A stretch of 64,000 nt of DNA from Zerene cesonia (Eukaryota > Arthropoda > Insecta > Lepidoptera > Pieridae), in NCBI RefSeq assembly GCF_012273895.1, contig NC_052121.1:372001-436000 (forward strand). The letters are read 5' to 3'. A program made the position numbers and the translations under genes. Positions 12,508 to 27,500 of this stretch are shown one piece after another (the stretch's first letter is position 1; the number at the start of each line of letters is the position of its first letter). Under the pieces are notes generated by a model. The model was given only the letters and a program-made list of their open reading frames with translations. It made no database searches and was not told where the DNA came from.

Positions 12508-15500
12508 CCAGGCGGTATGACTGAGTCTAAGCCGATTATTAAATGTTATTTTTTTACCCTATTTATGCACGTAACAATGATCCTGTTTTTTCCTTTACTT
12601 TCTATCTAACTTTGGAGTTCCTTGCCAATGCTTTTTAGAAGAAGTGGGTTTCTGATTCGGTGGTAGTTTTAATAATTACTCTTCCTGCTTACTTGTAAAA
12701 GTAAACGTGATTTAAAACGTTTATAGCTTAAGTTTAAGTTTTCATATCTCAATACACATAAATTTCGTGTCACGTTCTTTATCCGAGTTGTACTCCTAAA
12801 CTACCCAACCGATTTTAATCAAATCTGCACTCTATGTGCACTTTGATCTAACTTAAAAGATAGGATAGTTTTTATTATTTCAATTAAGCTAGTAACACTT
12901 ACTCGATCTCTAGAGTCAATATGCACTTTGCCGGTATCCAACAGTTGTCTCAGCCTGTCGCAGTCTCCGCGCAGCGCCGCGAGGTGGAACTGCACGTCAG
13001 TGCGAGATTCTTTCTGAAAATACCATAATACAGTTCTATCAATTAACCTAGAAAATTCTAGTCGTGTGTACTTAGTAGTTGCAATACATTTAATTGAACA
13101 AATAAGCCACTGATTGGCGATATAACATGTATATACACGTGTTATGCGTTACGTTAGGCTGTGGTTATTTTTAGAAAAATCAATATTTCTTTTATATAAC
13201 TTGGTGATATATTATGTCATTGACAAGACTAACTAGTATTTTTACACTGAGTTAACCTATGCTATGCAGGCACTAAATCTAATAAGAAGAAAATAATTAG
13301 TTGAGCATATGATATTTGGTTTGTTTTTTATTTAGATACCTAACTATTTTGTATTTTAATTTCTTACACATTTGTTTGTGCAAACTGTAATTCCACAATT
13401 GCGTAATAAAAGTTAATCATTACCCACTTTTTGTATGTGTTTATCCATCTATTTCTTATTATTTAGGACCTATAATATCAATTAGAAGAATAACCAAAAT
13501 TGCGTAATCTCCTTGTATAATAAGAGGCCCAGATCATTCCTTACCAATCAGCTTCACGCGTTTAGCTGCAATCATACCTTGTAACATTGAAAAAACATCC
13601 AATAAATCATAATCACAGGTCATTTACGTGAGCTCTATATTAATAACCGGTGCCATATACCGAGTCATGCGCTGACATTCGCAGATGTGTTTATCGCATC
13701 AATGGATAGTTGCCGCGTTATCAACGGTACAAATAACTGTTGTGTTGTGTCAATCGCGCGCGCGCAACTGATCTTATGTAAAACTATTTTTCATTGACGA
13801 TAAATGCGATAAAGATGAGAATTATTTACATATGATTGTATGATCATTACAGCTGAACGATTTGATAGCGGTAGAGTGAAAGAATTGTTGTTGCAAATTA
13901 TTTTATAATAATAACGAAAACTACATGTAATATTTACTTTGATTACACGCATACTTCGAATTGATAAAAGTGAATAAATCAAATCAAACTCCAACATGTA
14001 TTTATTCAACTAGACTTCGATAAGATGGGTTTTTGAAATATAATTTAAGTTTCGACACGCAGTTTCTTCAGGGAAGATCCAACAAGAAACTGTAGTTGCT
14101 CTTTTAAAATCATATCAATGTTACTACATTTTACATTTACAATAATCATATGAGAGATATGTGAAACTTCTGGCTATCCGTCATATCACTACAAATAAGA
14201 CAATAATGACAATAATTTATATTGAAACAGCTATATCAAATGATAAAACCTAAAGAAGTTTGACCGTACATTAAATTCTAAGATCCAAGAGGTCAAAACA
14301 CGTGAGAATATCAAATAGTCACCTTGAAATAAACAAATTAATGACGACAATCGTCAAGTAAATAGCAGGTAATAAACATAGTACCTAGACGTATGTGCTA
14401 ATTTAATTCATCCTGCGGCGAAGTCGTTAATGGTGATGGTATTTTATCAGCGTGAGACTGTGATTTATCAACTTCGTTCACGGAAATGATGATTATTACA
14501 TCTGAGAATAAACCACATGCTTTATATGTTTTTAATGTAACGAACGAATTTGAAGGTTTTAAGTTTATACAAATTATGTGATTATGGAATCCTTCCACGT
14601 TATACCATAAACGTAAATTAAAATAGAGCCTATATTTCCATTACTATAATGGCTGACAAATCATCAGCTTAATATGAATTAGATTAAGATTGTTAAGTTG
14701 GCAATTGCCTGTATATTTTACGTATCTATTAAGAAAACAAACATTTATCTCAAAATGATTACTACTATAGTTAATAGCATAAGAATGCTTAAAAAGTGGA
14801 CCGGTTAAGGACAGCTCAAACGGCATATAGTATTGTATGCAGCAGTTAAAATTATTACCACAATAATAAAAAGTTTGAATTTGATTAAAATGCATTTTTA
14901 CGTAATCGTACTTTGCTCTAAAATTGTGTATATTACCGAAATTAATGACTAAAAACAAAGCACAATAAAGCACATTTTCATGGGAATTAAAAACACACAT
15001 TTAAAAAGAATTTTACAATACCGATATAAGATGCAGATGATTTTGATGCTGAATGATTTCAACGTATGTAAAGCAATAGTAAACACGTTTACAGATACAT
15101 AAGAGCGGTCATAATAGTTGAGTCGTTTCTTAGAGGACTATAATTTGTGCTTTCAATGGAGACAGCAGAATTATAGCGTCTGGCATGATCGTTTAACTTA
15201 ATGACCAATCATTTAGACGGACATACAAATTAAAACTATCTTGTTTGTCTGGTGTTCTATAGGTACATTTGTAAGGGAATGATTTAATATATGGGAACGG
15301 GTGGAAATGTTATCATTGATTGAGTGGTAGATTAATGAATACAAGTCTTAGTATACGGGCAATGTTTGTATTTATTGCTTTAATCTAGAACAAAATATGT
15401 CTCCATAAATAGTACAATCATTTATTAATCATTTATGAATATAAGTAAATTTTGTTATGTAAAAAACGTTGCGTATATTTAAACGAATATATATGCCAAT

Positions 15501-18500
15501 AATAGACTAAGTAAATTAACCTGGCTGAATATACCTTGCGAAAGTTTTATAAGTTTAGCCAAGGACCGTTGATTAGCCAAATTCCCTAGAAGTTCCCTTT
15601 CGTATTTGGAATTAATGCTCGGAATTCATTTATCTCGAATCGCAAACTAACGAGAAAAGAGATAACTTTGTATGAAAAATAAAATAGCCGAAAAAGTTAA
15701 TAACATAGCCAAGATAGTTATTTGAAAGAATGAAAGAATAAACCATTTATTTTATTATTTCTATCCAATAAAAAGTCAGTAGCTTTGGTAACAATAAAGT
15801 TAAATGATACATAAAGTTAAGATTCAGAAGACCCATAATAGGATAATAAATAAAACCTAGATTTACGCCCCTGAAAGCTTAGGAACACTGCAATAAATTG
15901 CAATTTAACAACTGCTTTTCGAGAGCTGTGCTACTATATTCCGATACTCGTATTTGGTAGCATTTTAACATTCAAATTTACTCTTAACTTAATTTGGGTC
16001 TAAGATGTAGTTGGTATATGTCTGTTAACACTTCTTTGTGATACTAAACATTCCATGCCATGTGATTAACAAATAAGTAAGTACATAATATAACAGACTT
16101 AAACATATGTTTATTTTCAGAGTCAAAGTATATAATTAAAGAATCGTTAATTGAAAGATTACTGCACGGTATAAAATCTGAAACAGATTTTTTAAATAAA
16201 GACCGGCGACCGGCGACCGACTGGCGACCTTTTTTCAAAATCTGACGTAAAATTCACTCACTCAATAGATGTTAATGTAAATTTGTCAAAATATATAAGT
16301 ATTTGATACTTGTTATTTAAGATAAACTATGCATCATGTATCTCATTAGTACGTTAGTGCTATATTAAAACAGTTTACTGAAATAGTACACCACTTATGT
16401 TAATTGTTGTTAATTTATTTATATCCACTTGGATAAGAATGATAAGTTACAACTGTTAAAAATTTTAAAAACTATATAAAGTACACCCGGATGGAAACAC
16501 GACAGTATTTAAAAGTCAATATTCATAATGGAAAGTATAACTCCAAATAAGACGTGAATGTAAATGTTTTCGCCTGTTGCATCCTCTTGACACTGATTTT
16601 TGTAGAAGCCTCATAAATAGAGATGTTCTATTTTGCTGTTTTTGTTTGTGTAAATTTCGGCATTTTTGTCATCAACATCTTATAATTTTATGAATAATTC
16701 AATAGGTTCATAAATGTCAAAACAATTTTTTCTGGTATTGATTTCTTATGTATCATCGTGACATGCTATTTCAAATTTTATAATAAATATAAGTAAGATG
16801 ACTAGGTATGCAACTATTAAAAGAAAGCTGTTATTAAATCCAAATTATAAAAATTACACTTCCTCTACGTTTCATAGTCAAGTAAAGGGAAATGTGAAGA
16901 ATTGCTCTTGGCAACAAACAGCAATAAAACAATGTTTGAAGACGGTTACCATTTTCTCTGTGATCTAGATGAAAGTGGAAACATAATGCGAAAGAAAAAT
17001 AGGATAATATTAAATAATAGTTTTATTACATCCAATTTATATCCAAATATTTGCAGTTTTAAATGTCGGAAATATTAGAAAAACATAAAGCACGATGTAT
17101 TTATAGGAGTGCCCACTATTTGTATTGCTAAATAAGGTATTAGCATTTTCAAAAATAAGCTTTTCCTAACATCAGATAAGAATTAGTTAGGTGCAAGACT
17201 AAATGTTAATAATTGGTCACGTACATAATTCTTACACTACATGAAATTTTTTAAAATTTGATAATCGAGCAAATAGCGACACGTTATAATAAAACTATGA
17301 AGCTGAAGAACCCTTAGAAGGTTGCGTCACTGGGAGTTTATTTTCAATTTATCACTTAGTTAGAAACCCAAATAAATACACGAGCCTGAAAATAAAATGC
17401 TTTTTTCTAGAAAACATCCGGAAGTGATTATAACAAATAATGAGTCAGTCCCGATTCACGCGGCTTGAATGCCGAGCTGCGATTGCAATACCCACAGCTA
17501 ATTCTGATGCAAATGCATTAAGTCAATGTAACTTTCGCCTGAGTCATATGCTTGACCCCGCGATCCTTGCAGGAATACGGTTCGCACAGGAGCGGCAAAC
17601 CGGTCCTAGCATGAGCGGAGATGCTAACTAGGGTTATTGCACCTTATTATGCGACGATCAACCCTGGAGAAGACAGAATTGAAAATTATCTTTAGACTAT
17701 GGAAAAGTACGTGTGTATGAGAGTCGAAAGTCCCATATAGGTAGTCCCTAGTAGGGTATGGGGCAGATGATGTACATCTCTTTCGCTGATCGTTTTTATC
17801 TGTGTCCTATCAGACAGAGACTTTTTTTGTGAGTCTCCACCGGGAATCGAACCCAGGGCTCCGCGGTTCTAAACTCACGTGTTATCCAAGGAGGCGATCG
17901 ACGTATACTTGTCCATTTTTTTTTGTTATAAGTATGTAGTATACATACGATCTCACAAAAATGGCACTGCTTGTTTATTAGTAGCACCAGCCAGTGGCTT
18001 CGCGTGCTATCTTCCTGGGGCAGCCTATTTACTTGCAGCCAAAACTAAGTATATAAAAAAGTTTCACCGTGAACAGAAAGTAGTAGGTATAGGACTCCTT
18101 TTTTATTTTAAGAAAACATGGAACAGAAGAATTTAAATTTATGTGCTCGATCCAGTATATTGCCGAAATGAATACTGTGTATTTCTACTAAAAAAATCAG
18201 CGATCCAGCGGCTGCAAAAATGTTATTATTAAAAGTTCATAAAATACAACAAAAAATTGCACGCCAATACGCGCCTAATTGCATTTTCACGGTAGTAAAA
18301 ACATAATATGAATGAACGTACGCGATATTGTAGCTATTAAATAAATCAAATATTGCTTGTAATGATGATACGAAAATAGAACAACAATAAAAGGGCCTGT
18401 ATACAACTCTAATATGGATAACGATTTCTTACTGCAATATATAATGTCATAATTTAAATATCATTCGAGGTACTTTTTAAATTGTTCGCGTAGATTAAGG

Positions 18501-21500
18501 CATCATAGAAGTTTAAACTCGACAACAGTGTCAAAAGCTATGATCGATGGCAACCATAACACGCTTTCACCGCAATTAGATGTTTTAATTTGTGGTTGCA
18601 TTCTCCGCCTCCGCTTATGTAACCATGATATATGGTCTGTCAAATCAACGTCTACTTACGCCTTGCTTTTAAAAGAATTAGCTGTAAGAAGACTTTAAAT
18701 TTCCGAACTGTTAGCACCACAGCTTAAATGTTGCATTTTTTATCTTGTAAGGCTTTTGAAATATATAGGTATAAATAGACATTAAGACACAAGAAGAAAT
18801 CCATTTTTCGTACTTTTTCCAATTTTTTTGAATCCTGAAACGTTTTAGTTACCTTTTGGGAAATCATATATCTTTTAACATATAAACGAACTAACTACTA
18901 ATAGATGTGATTCAAATCATTCCGTTCTTTCGTGTACAAATATTATACAACAATAAAGCGATTAGTAGAAAGGGAACCGCGCCAAAAATATCCATAATAG
19001 TTCATAATACCCTACGTAATTAAAGCCAATGGTCAGTCATTCACACCTACACAACAATAAGACAATGAACGCGCCTGACCCACATCTCATAATAGCAAAT
19101 TAAGATTACGATTACACGTCCGTTACGCAATGCCAAGTTGAGATATAGATTCGGCACGATTATCCACTGATGAACTTCGTAGCTGTGAGATATGTAACGT
19201 CGGAAATTATATCGGTTTATCGAACTTATAGAATGAAAAGAACTGCTTAAAAATTTCTCATTATATGAATTGTAATTAAACACAGAAAACATCTACGAAT
19301 TAATGAACTATTTCCAAAATTAAATGGCACTTTACGGGGACAATATCAATTGTATGCTTATTGTTTTTAAGCTGCCAAATTTGCCAAGTTGACAAATACG
19401 CAGTTCCTTCCTTCTGCCCCGGAGCTGGCGTGTTCCAGTCTGTTCTGTAGCGTGCCAACTCCCCTCAAATGTGGATAAGGAAACGTCGATAGATCGACGT
19501 GACGTGACAATTATTTAAGATTTTCCGGTGTCGCCAATAATTTGATACGACAAACTTTCTATATAATCTTCCATATTAGTTGGGCAGCGATATTGTAAGC
19601 ACATATTTGCACGCGACCCGAGCCATCGGTGAAAGTTGTCTTTTGACACCGATTGCACTCCTTTATTCGAGCAATTAGATTAGTAGATATCCTTTTAAAT
19701 TTTCTATCATCTACCGATAAGAAATCTTTTTATAGTTTAGAATTTTATAGTCAACATTTCTTAATTTCAACAGTATTATTGTATTAACTTCTTCATACTT
19801 AATCATGAGTTTTATACCATTGATAATTAAATGCTTAATAATCATTTCAATAGATGGCGCGGGGTGTTCCTTAGGCACACAATATCGAAAGAGTAGAAGA
19901 AATTCGATTGCTGAGGCGGGATCACGGATGGCTAAGAGTACGAGTAGTAAGAGTACGTCTAGTACGTTGTTACGGTAAGGCAAAAAGACGCAGCCGCAGA
20001 CCATGTGATCAAATTTTTTATATTCTTTCAAAATTTATTCTTCATACTTTTTTGGCTGTCTTCGTAGAAGTGCTCTGAAGCAATTGAAATACCAAATTTC
20101 GTCAGACGTACTATTTTTAATATCTCCAACAACTTAAGTTAATTGAGCCTCTTTAAAATTTTAGCAAATGAAAGTAATTTGTATTAGCCTTGGCCTACTC
20201 TATTAACTGGAATTATTAAGACCAAACTGGTTCATAGAACTCATACAGAACTATATGAAATAGATCAATTGAATACAATGTCATTTTGTTTATCATTACT
20301 GTTACTATTTCCACGGCAATTTGTTTTATGAAGTAGGCCTAGGTTTATACTTTCGTTTCGTTTGATAAAAGAATGAGAGTGTCCTATGTCGTATTTGGGT
20401 AAGGGGTAGATGAATTCTACATCGGCTTGATTATTTTACAAACAGATTTTTCAGTCAACTGTCCCATGTATACTATCCGAATCCGAATCTAGGCTATTTG
20501 TCTCCAAAGGAGATCGGAGCTCTTGGTTTTAACCTATATATAGGTAAGAGAGATTTATTTATATATAAATGGGAGATTTTTCCTGTTTATAGTGAAGAGT
20601 TAATACTCTGTAGGAACAATAACGGTAATTATATACAATATTCATCTATATTATTGTGTATCTCGAATATCGAAGTAGGAACAGCGCAATAGATTAGTCT
20701 ACTAAGATTAGAGACGGATTGCAGCAAAGATGAAGCATGAAATTAATAATTGACTGTCATAACAGTGAGCAATCATGATGAACACTACGGCCACAACGAG
20801 TTATGGTTTTAACCTGTATGTATGTGTTTTTATTTATATTCCTTGTATATTATTTATCATAAAGGGATTATAGCAAATAATGTATTGTTATAATATATAG
20901 CTTTTGCCTTTGGCTTTACCCGCGTAGACAAGGAAAAATGGTCAGCACGAGGTTTTTCTTCGATCCCATAAGAAATCCCTACCTACTAATATTATAAATG
21001 TGAAAGTTTGTAAGGATGTGTGTGTATTTGTTGCTCAGTCACACAAAAGCTACTGAACCTTTTGCAATGATATTAAATACGTGGATAGCTGGACAACTGG
21101 AATAACATATAGGCAACTGTTTAGCCCGATATTCCTACGGGATGCGGACTTACGCGGGTAAAACCGCTAACGCAGCTAGTCAAGGATAGAAACTCCTTTC
21201 TCGGGTCTCAAGCGATCTCTGTACTAAGTTCATCCATTGGTTCAACTGTTGAAACAAGAAAAAGAGGCAGACAAATATATTTTCTTTAGGATTTATAAAT
21301 ATTAGTAGAGGTTTTACGCCAAATCAAATATTTGATGAATTTTAAATTTGTCAGTGCTTATGATCCAATTTCATCCAATTTTAGATCCAATTTTAGATAA
21401 CTAATGTTAGAAATATGCAGTGAATGTTTAAACATCATGCGTAACTATAAGAACGAACTTCACGTAAATCTTATTTTTACGGCAATTGGTAGTTCGAGAT

Positions 21501-24500
21501 TCGGCGGTGCTTGTAATGTTTTTTTAATAGTAAGCGTCATAGCCGCTCTGGAAAGTAATTGTTTTTAAGGTTCAATTGAAAATTTGAATAAAAAATGTTG
21601 CGTTGCCAATCAGAATCATTACGACACTGTTTGTTCACAAACAATAAGTAATAAGGAAAAGATAAAATAACGCAAATCTTTTTACAATTTATAACAATTA
21701 TTGAGTACACTATTAAGCAAAGTCATTCCCACGTCTGTATGTTTGAATGTTTAAATCTTTAAAACTACGCAACGGATTTTGATGTTTTTTTTCATAGATA
21801 GAGTGATTCAAGAGGAAGGTTTATATACATAAGAACATCAATTAAACTACTCCGAATTTAACGCGTTCGAAGCCGCGGGCATTGCTAGTAATTTAATAAA
21901 TAATACCTGTGACATAACATTGTATATTATACTTTTACTACTTGACTGGAACTAGGTCTTAAATGCCAATGCACCTGCCGTATTTATAGCAGTCACTCGT
22001 TCACGTTAATATACAACGATGCTTAAATCTAATTATAAAGAATTTATGGAAATGAAATATTAATACAAATAATATGTATAATAATATATAAAATACTTTT
22101 CAATCGACTTAAAAAGATGAGGAGGTTCTCAGTTCGTCTGCATTTTCTTGTTTGTTAGTAGAACTTTCGACTGGTCGATTTTCAGGATTCTCTTTTATTT
22201 AGAAGCTGCCTTCCATGCGGTCCCATTTTTATTTGATCTAATACTGACAATTTGAAGAAAGTTCTTTGTAAAAAATAATTATCATGTTGCACCTCATTTA
22301 ATATCTTGTCTCGTAAAGGTATTTGTAGTGGAGGTAAAATAGAAAATTCTACCTTTGTTCCGCATGGACAAAGGTCCCAGCGAGTCAACTGTTAGACCAA
22401 CGTATAGAATAAAGATTTTTTCATCTACAGCTTAAAACTGAAACATTTATTAATTCAACTAGACTTTCAGAAGTGCTACCGGATCGAAAAGCAGTTTCTA
22501 GAGAAGAGACAAGAAATAAGAAACTCTCTAGTTGTTCTTTTAAAATCATCAACATGGGACCTAGAATCTAAAGAGAAAAAACATATGTGGTATTTCTACC
22601 CAAAAAGCAGTAACCATAACAAAATAAAATAACTAAATCCGGAGTAGGTTCTTCAGGATCAATCTAGAAACATTCCGATGTACATAAATCCCATCCATTC
22701 CAGCAACCTACCCTATAATTCAGCATGATGTCAATCAAAGTAAACATCTCAGATCACTAGAGCCGGTGCCGAATTTAGAGCATGCTGTAGAAATGGAGAG
22801 TTGTTTACATCCGCCGGCACGTCCTAGACTTTTTGTGGTCGATAGGGTTGCCACACATTTGATTCTGATAGCTACCATATCTTTAAAACGAATATTTAGT
22901 ACTTATCCTATTGATTACCTTATCTATACAGATATACTTTTTTGTAAAACATTATAGGACATTATTAATAATTCTAGCTAAATATTAACAAAAACCCTTT
23001 ATTTTATAGTCCAGACAGATCTAGGCCTTATATCGTCTGATATAGGTAGGAATTGCATGAATATACCAAACTTATAATTATTTATAAATTTGAGTTATTT
23101 GTAAACCCATGGCTTTACATAAAAAATTTCGGTGTAAAACATATTTTTGTATTAAATGATGCATGTATGTGTATGTTGCATACAGTATGTTTATGAAATG
23201 AAATTAATTAATTTGTTAGAATTGTGGAAAAGAGGTAGGAGATAAGAAAAAGATCGACAACTGGAAAGGAGGAATGGACTGGGAAATGTATAATTAATCT
23301 GTAATGTAATGTATTGGAAGTTTTGATTACACATTAAAATTCGAAACTTCCAATATCAATCATTATTGATATTGGAAGCTCGCGTATTTCTATATATATA
23401 AAATTCTCGTGTCACAGTTTTCGTTGCCATACTCCTCCGAAACGGCTTGACCGATTCCTCTGAAATTTGGTAAGCATATTGGGTAGGTCTGAGAATCGGC
23501 CAACATCTATTTTTTATCCCGATATTCCTACGGGATACGGACTTACGCGGGTGAAACCGCGGGGCGCAGCTAGTTATTATATAAGTGTTGCCATTAAATG
23601 CATCTAAATGGTCACTGTACTGAGCACCGTTGTCTTGACAGTTACTGTCGCAGCCGCACAAAAGCACTGTTATTGTTTTTTTGCTGACTTACATAACTTG
23701 TCCTATTTCTCAGCGAGCCGCGCTTGCTGGCGTTCATTTTTTACTCTCTCGTTTTGGCTGTAGTTCAAATGTTGAGACAATTTTTTTACATGTGTGTTTG
23801 TGGATATGTGTGCGTTGTTTTTAATTGTATAATGTTGATTTGCAATTGTGGATGTTTCATTTCAACTTGGCTATGATTTAATTTTGTTTTAGCTAGTTTT
23901 CATATGGAATGTTAATAGACGATCAACTATTTGAAACCTTTACTCAAAAAATCGATTCAACTAATAACATAAAGTTGGCTTTATAATGACCCAATTAGCG
24001 CATTGGTGCACGGACTATTGCCCTCAAGGCTACAGTATTTTTCAGTATATGATATATGTTATGTAATATAAAAGTTTTGTAAAGTTGGTTTGTTAGTTGG
24101 TTGGTTGGTTAGTTGGTTTGTAAAATAAAATTGAACGATACAGTTTACGTAGTCTTATATGAAATATCCAAAAAATTTAAAAATGTATTAATTCAACGAC
24201 CAATTTGTTAACAATATATATTTATCTGTATTAGAATTTTAATTTATAATTTTAACTATCCAAATAACGTTTCATTTCACAATAATTATAAATGGTAAGG
24301 TAATTGAAATTTGCATGTAAAACAGAACAATAAATACGAATACATTTAGCAAACAAAGCCACGAGTTTATTTATGTACAGCCAAGTTAGTCATGCTCTGT
24401 ATACATAAGCTAATTATCTACACGATGTTACATTTAATGCGTTATCCGTTATTTCAATTGGTAGAATATCATAAATATATGAGTATATATTTACGCAATA

Positions 24501-27500
24501 TTGAAGTTTGTAGCTTCGGTATGCGCTACGAGATTTAATCGCCGTTAATAAAACATTTCCTTTAAAAAAGTTTGGATTACATTGGTGCATCCGTTTTATC
24601 TGGTAGACACAAAGAACAAATAGTTGAAAATCAGTTAGTAATTTTAAAATAATAACCGGCAAAAAAAGTTAAATATAAAATAGTGTTCTCAGATTACTCG
24701 TTCGTTGTAAAGATGTGTTTGTGTGTTTGTTGCTCTTTCACGCAAAAACTACTGAACCGATTGCAATGATATTTGGTACGTAGACAGCTTGACAACTGGA
24801 TTAACACATAGGCAACTTTCTATCCCGATATTCCTACGGGATACGGACTTACGCGGGTGAAACCGCGGGGTGCAGCTACTATTATCATATAATAGAAAAT
24901 CTTGTCTTCATGTTCCGTTGTAGCTTAAGCGCCAAAAGAAAATCTAGTGTAACACACAATTTACAAACCAATTGTTATTACAAAGAAAATGGCTAATGTA
25001 AACGTACACTTCAAGGCTGTACAAAAGTACGTGGAACGAGAATTTAATTGTGTTCATTGTTCCTTGTGCAAACAATGTTATGACAAGCGTACCGACATAC
25101 AAAGGAATAATCCTACCACATTTATATTACTAGCGGTCCGTCCCGGCTTCGCATGTGGTGCATATACATAGCCTTGAGTACTCAGGTATAATGTAACTAT
25201 CAAACTGTGAAAGAATTTTAGGAATAGCTCCAGTGGTTCCCGCGATAAGCGCGTTAAGACAAACTCTACAACTAAATGATAAAGCAAATAAAGTATCTAA
25301 GAAGTAAGAATATATAAATAGTTAATAGCAATGAAAAAAGAGGTACATTTATTTTCTGTAGTCATTTACTATGCTCATAGAATTGAAAAGCTGTATATTG
25401 CAAAAATAAAGAGCTTATACAGAGGTCAGTTTCATAATCGCAAAGTTCGATGTACCTTCGGTCGTGCCCTTAGTTTTTGTGCTCGCTGCGCCGGCGCAGC
25501 TGTCAGATGCATTGCGCAAGGCGGCTTTAGTTGGAGCAAATTGCATTTTTGTCTAAGCTGCCATACTATACTGCCCTAAACGTATAATAAAACTGTAGCG
25601 AAACTATTTATGAACATTAAATATCTGTTAAATAAATTAATCGCTTTGTAATATAAATGTTTTTAAAACACCAAAGCAATTAAACTGTTTGTATGCGCGC
25701 CAATCACGTAAAAACCACTGTGCAGATTTTCAACAAATACTAAGTGTTAAAAAGACCAAGTTTATGTTAATCTTATAGGATATATAATATTTGAGATAAT
25801 AAGAGGCGTTCGATACAAGTAAAAGGAAATAAATAAATTAAATTACAAGGATAGTATGGTAACGCGTACTTAAATAAAAAAAAAGATTGTCTTGCAATAA
25901 CCACAATGACTAATCGTGCTAACGAATCAATTAACATTAAGCATCAGTGGTTACGGCTCAAGGTAACCCTTAAGTACTCAATCATTAAAAGAGTTCCCAG
26001 CCATTCAATTAAAATAACCACGGAAGCAAACGTATCGACTTTTCTAAATAACTTGCGCATTTACAGAGCCTTGGCATTAACCTATAGTAATAAATAACTT
26101 ATTTGGCAACTGTTATTTGCCGTCTAATATTACGCTTAAGGTCACAACAAAAATTCAAGCTAATGGAAAAACGACTTCAATCGCTGCAAAACTTTCTACA
26201 ATTTTCATTTAGAAAATCGTTACATTTCAAAAAATCTAATTAAATTATATTCCAGTTGCACTTGATCTCCGAAATAATATCTAAAAAACTTTTTTTTTAT
26301 AAAATACCTGAAAAAATATGAGCAATTTATTTTCATAGTAAGTACATAAAAGTTTTAGCTCGAAACGGTACAACGGAATGTTTAATAACAGCATTCTTCA
26401 AAAGCTCGACTTCTATAAGAACTTTAACATATCCATACAAGATAAATAAATATTTCCGAAATGCCTCTTTAACGATATAAATTTTATCTCTAATTAGACA
26501 AAAACAAGTTTTTACTGCAAACAAGGAAGAAACTTGATGCCTACAGTTTTTTGTTCCAACCAGTTTTCTGACGACAAAAACTGACAATCATTAAACAAAA
26601 CAGTCATAAGAGTATACCTAAAATGTGTATTGTAACTAGGCTATAGAGACTACTTACTAATAAATAACGTGGGACCTAGCACATGGTTTGGGTCATAATG
26701 ACAATATTGTTGCTATGGTAATATTGCGTTGTATGAATATGTTTTTAGTAGACCTTCAATATTGAAGAAAAACTTGGTCAGAATTTCAACGGGTTGATGA
26801 TTTAGGAAATCATTAAGAAAAGATGGCAAGGGGTGAAGAAGGCAAAGGATATTCGGATAGTGTGCGGTAAAATCACATATCGGGATGAAAAGTTGCCTAT
26901 ATGTTATTCCAGTTGTACAGCTGTCTACGTACCAAATTTCATTGCACTCGGTTCAGTAGTTTTTGAGTGAAAGGGCAACTAACACATACACACATCCTTA
27001 CAAACTTTCCCATTTATAATATTAAGTAGGAAGTAGGATAGGATAGCAAGTACAGAGTTTCTTGCCGGCTCTTCTCTGTAGAAACTGCTTTCCGAACCGG
27101 TGGTAAATTTTAAAACTATGTTATGACGATTCAAAATCACTTCTATAAGAAGTCTAATTGAATAAATAAATGTTTGAGTTTTGAGTATAATGGAAATACA
27201 ATAATGTGTGGATTCAAAATTATTCGTTATTATACACTACAGAAAACTGGAACTAGAAATCTGGGCCAATTTATAGTTAGTGACTACATCTAGGAGAATC
27301 TATACTTTATTACTTGACATGTCTTTTCAGATATATTTTTTCTATCTAACAATCTAAACACGAATTTCATATCAAAAAATTATCAGAATTACAAAGTTAA
27401 TAGGATCTCTTGACATTCCACGGACCGGACGGCATAAATACAAAAAACTTTATGAGCAAATTGCCTAACTTCCCTTATTAACATCAAAGGATGTCATGGG

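Larger units (their letters stand above)
8883..12902. other. ANKRD29 intron 2
   Basis: AT-rich intron of about 4.0 kb. It holds an AT microsatellite (12466-12505) and degenerate repeat remnants near 12640-12865. No nested gene or RNA is supported. Confidence 0.7.

Noticed and set aside
14644..15000. 118-codon minus-strand open frame
   Set aside because: Composition is like the AT-rich intron, with no domain, no splice context and no family resemblance.
25331..25579. 82-codon plus-strand frame in ANKRD29 intron 1
   Set aside because: No recognisable domain. The GC-richer middle may be an old repeat, and there is no gene context.
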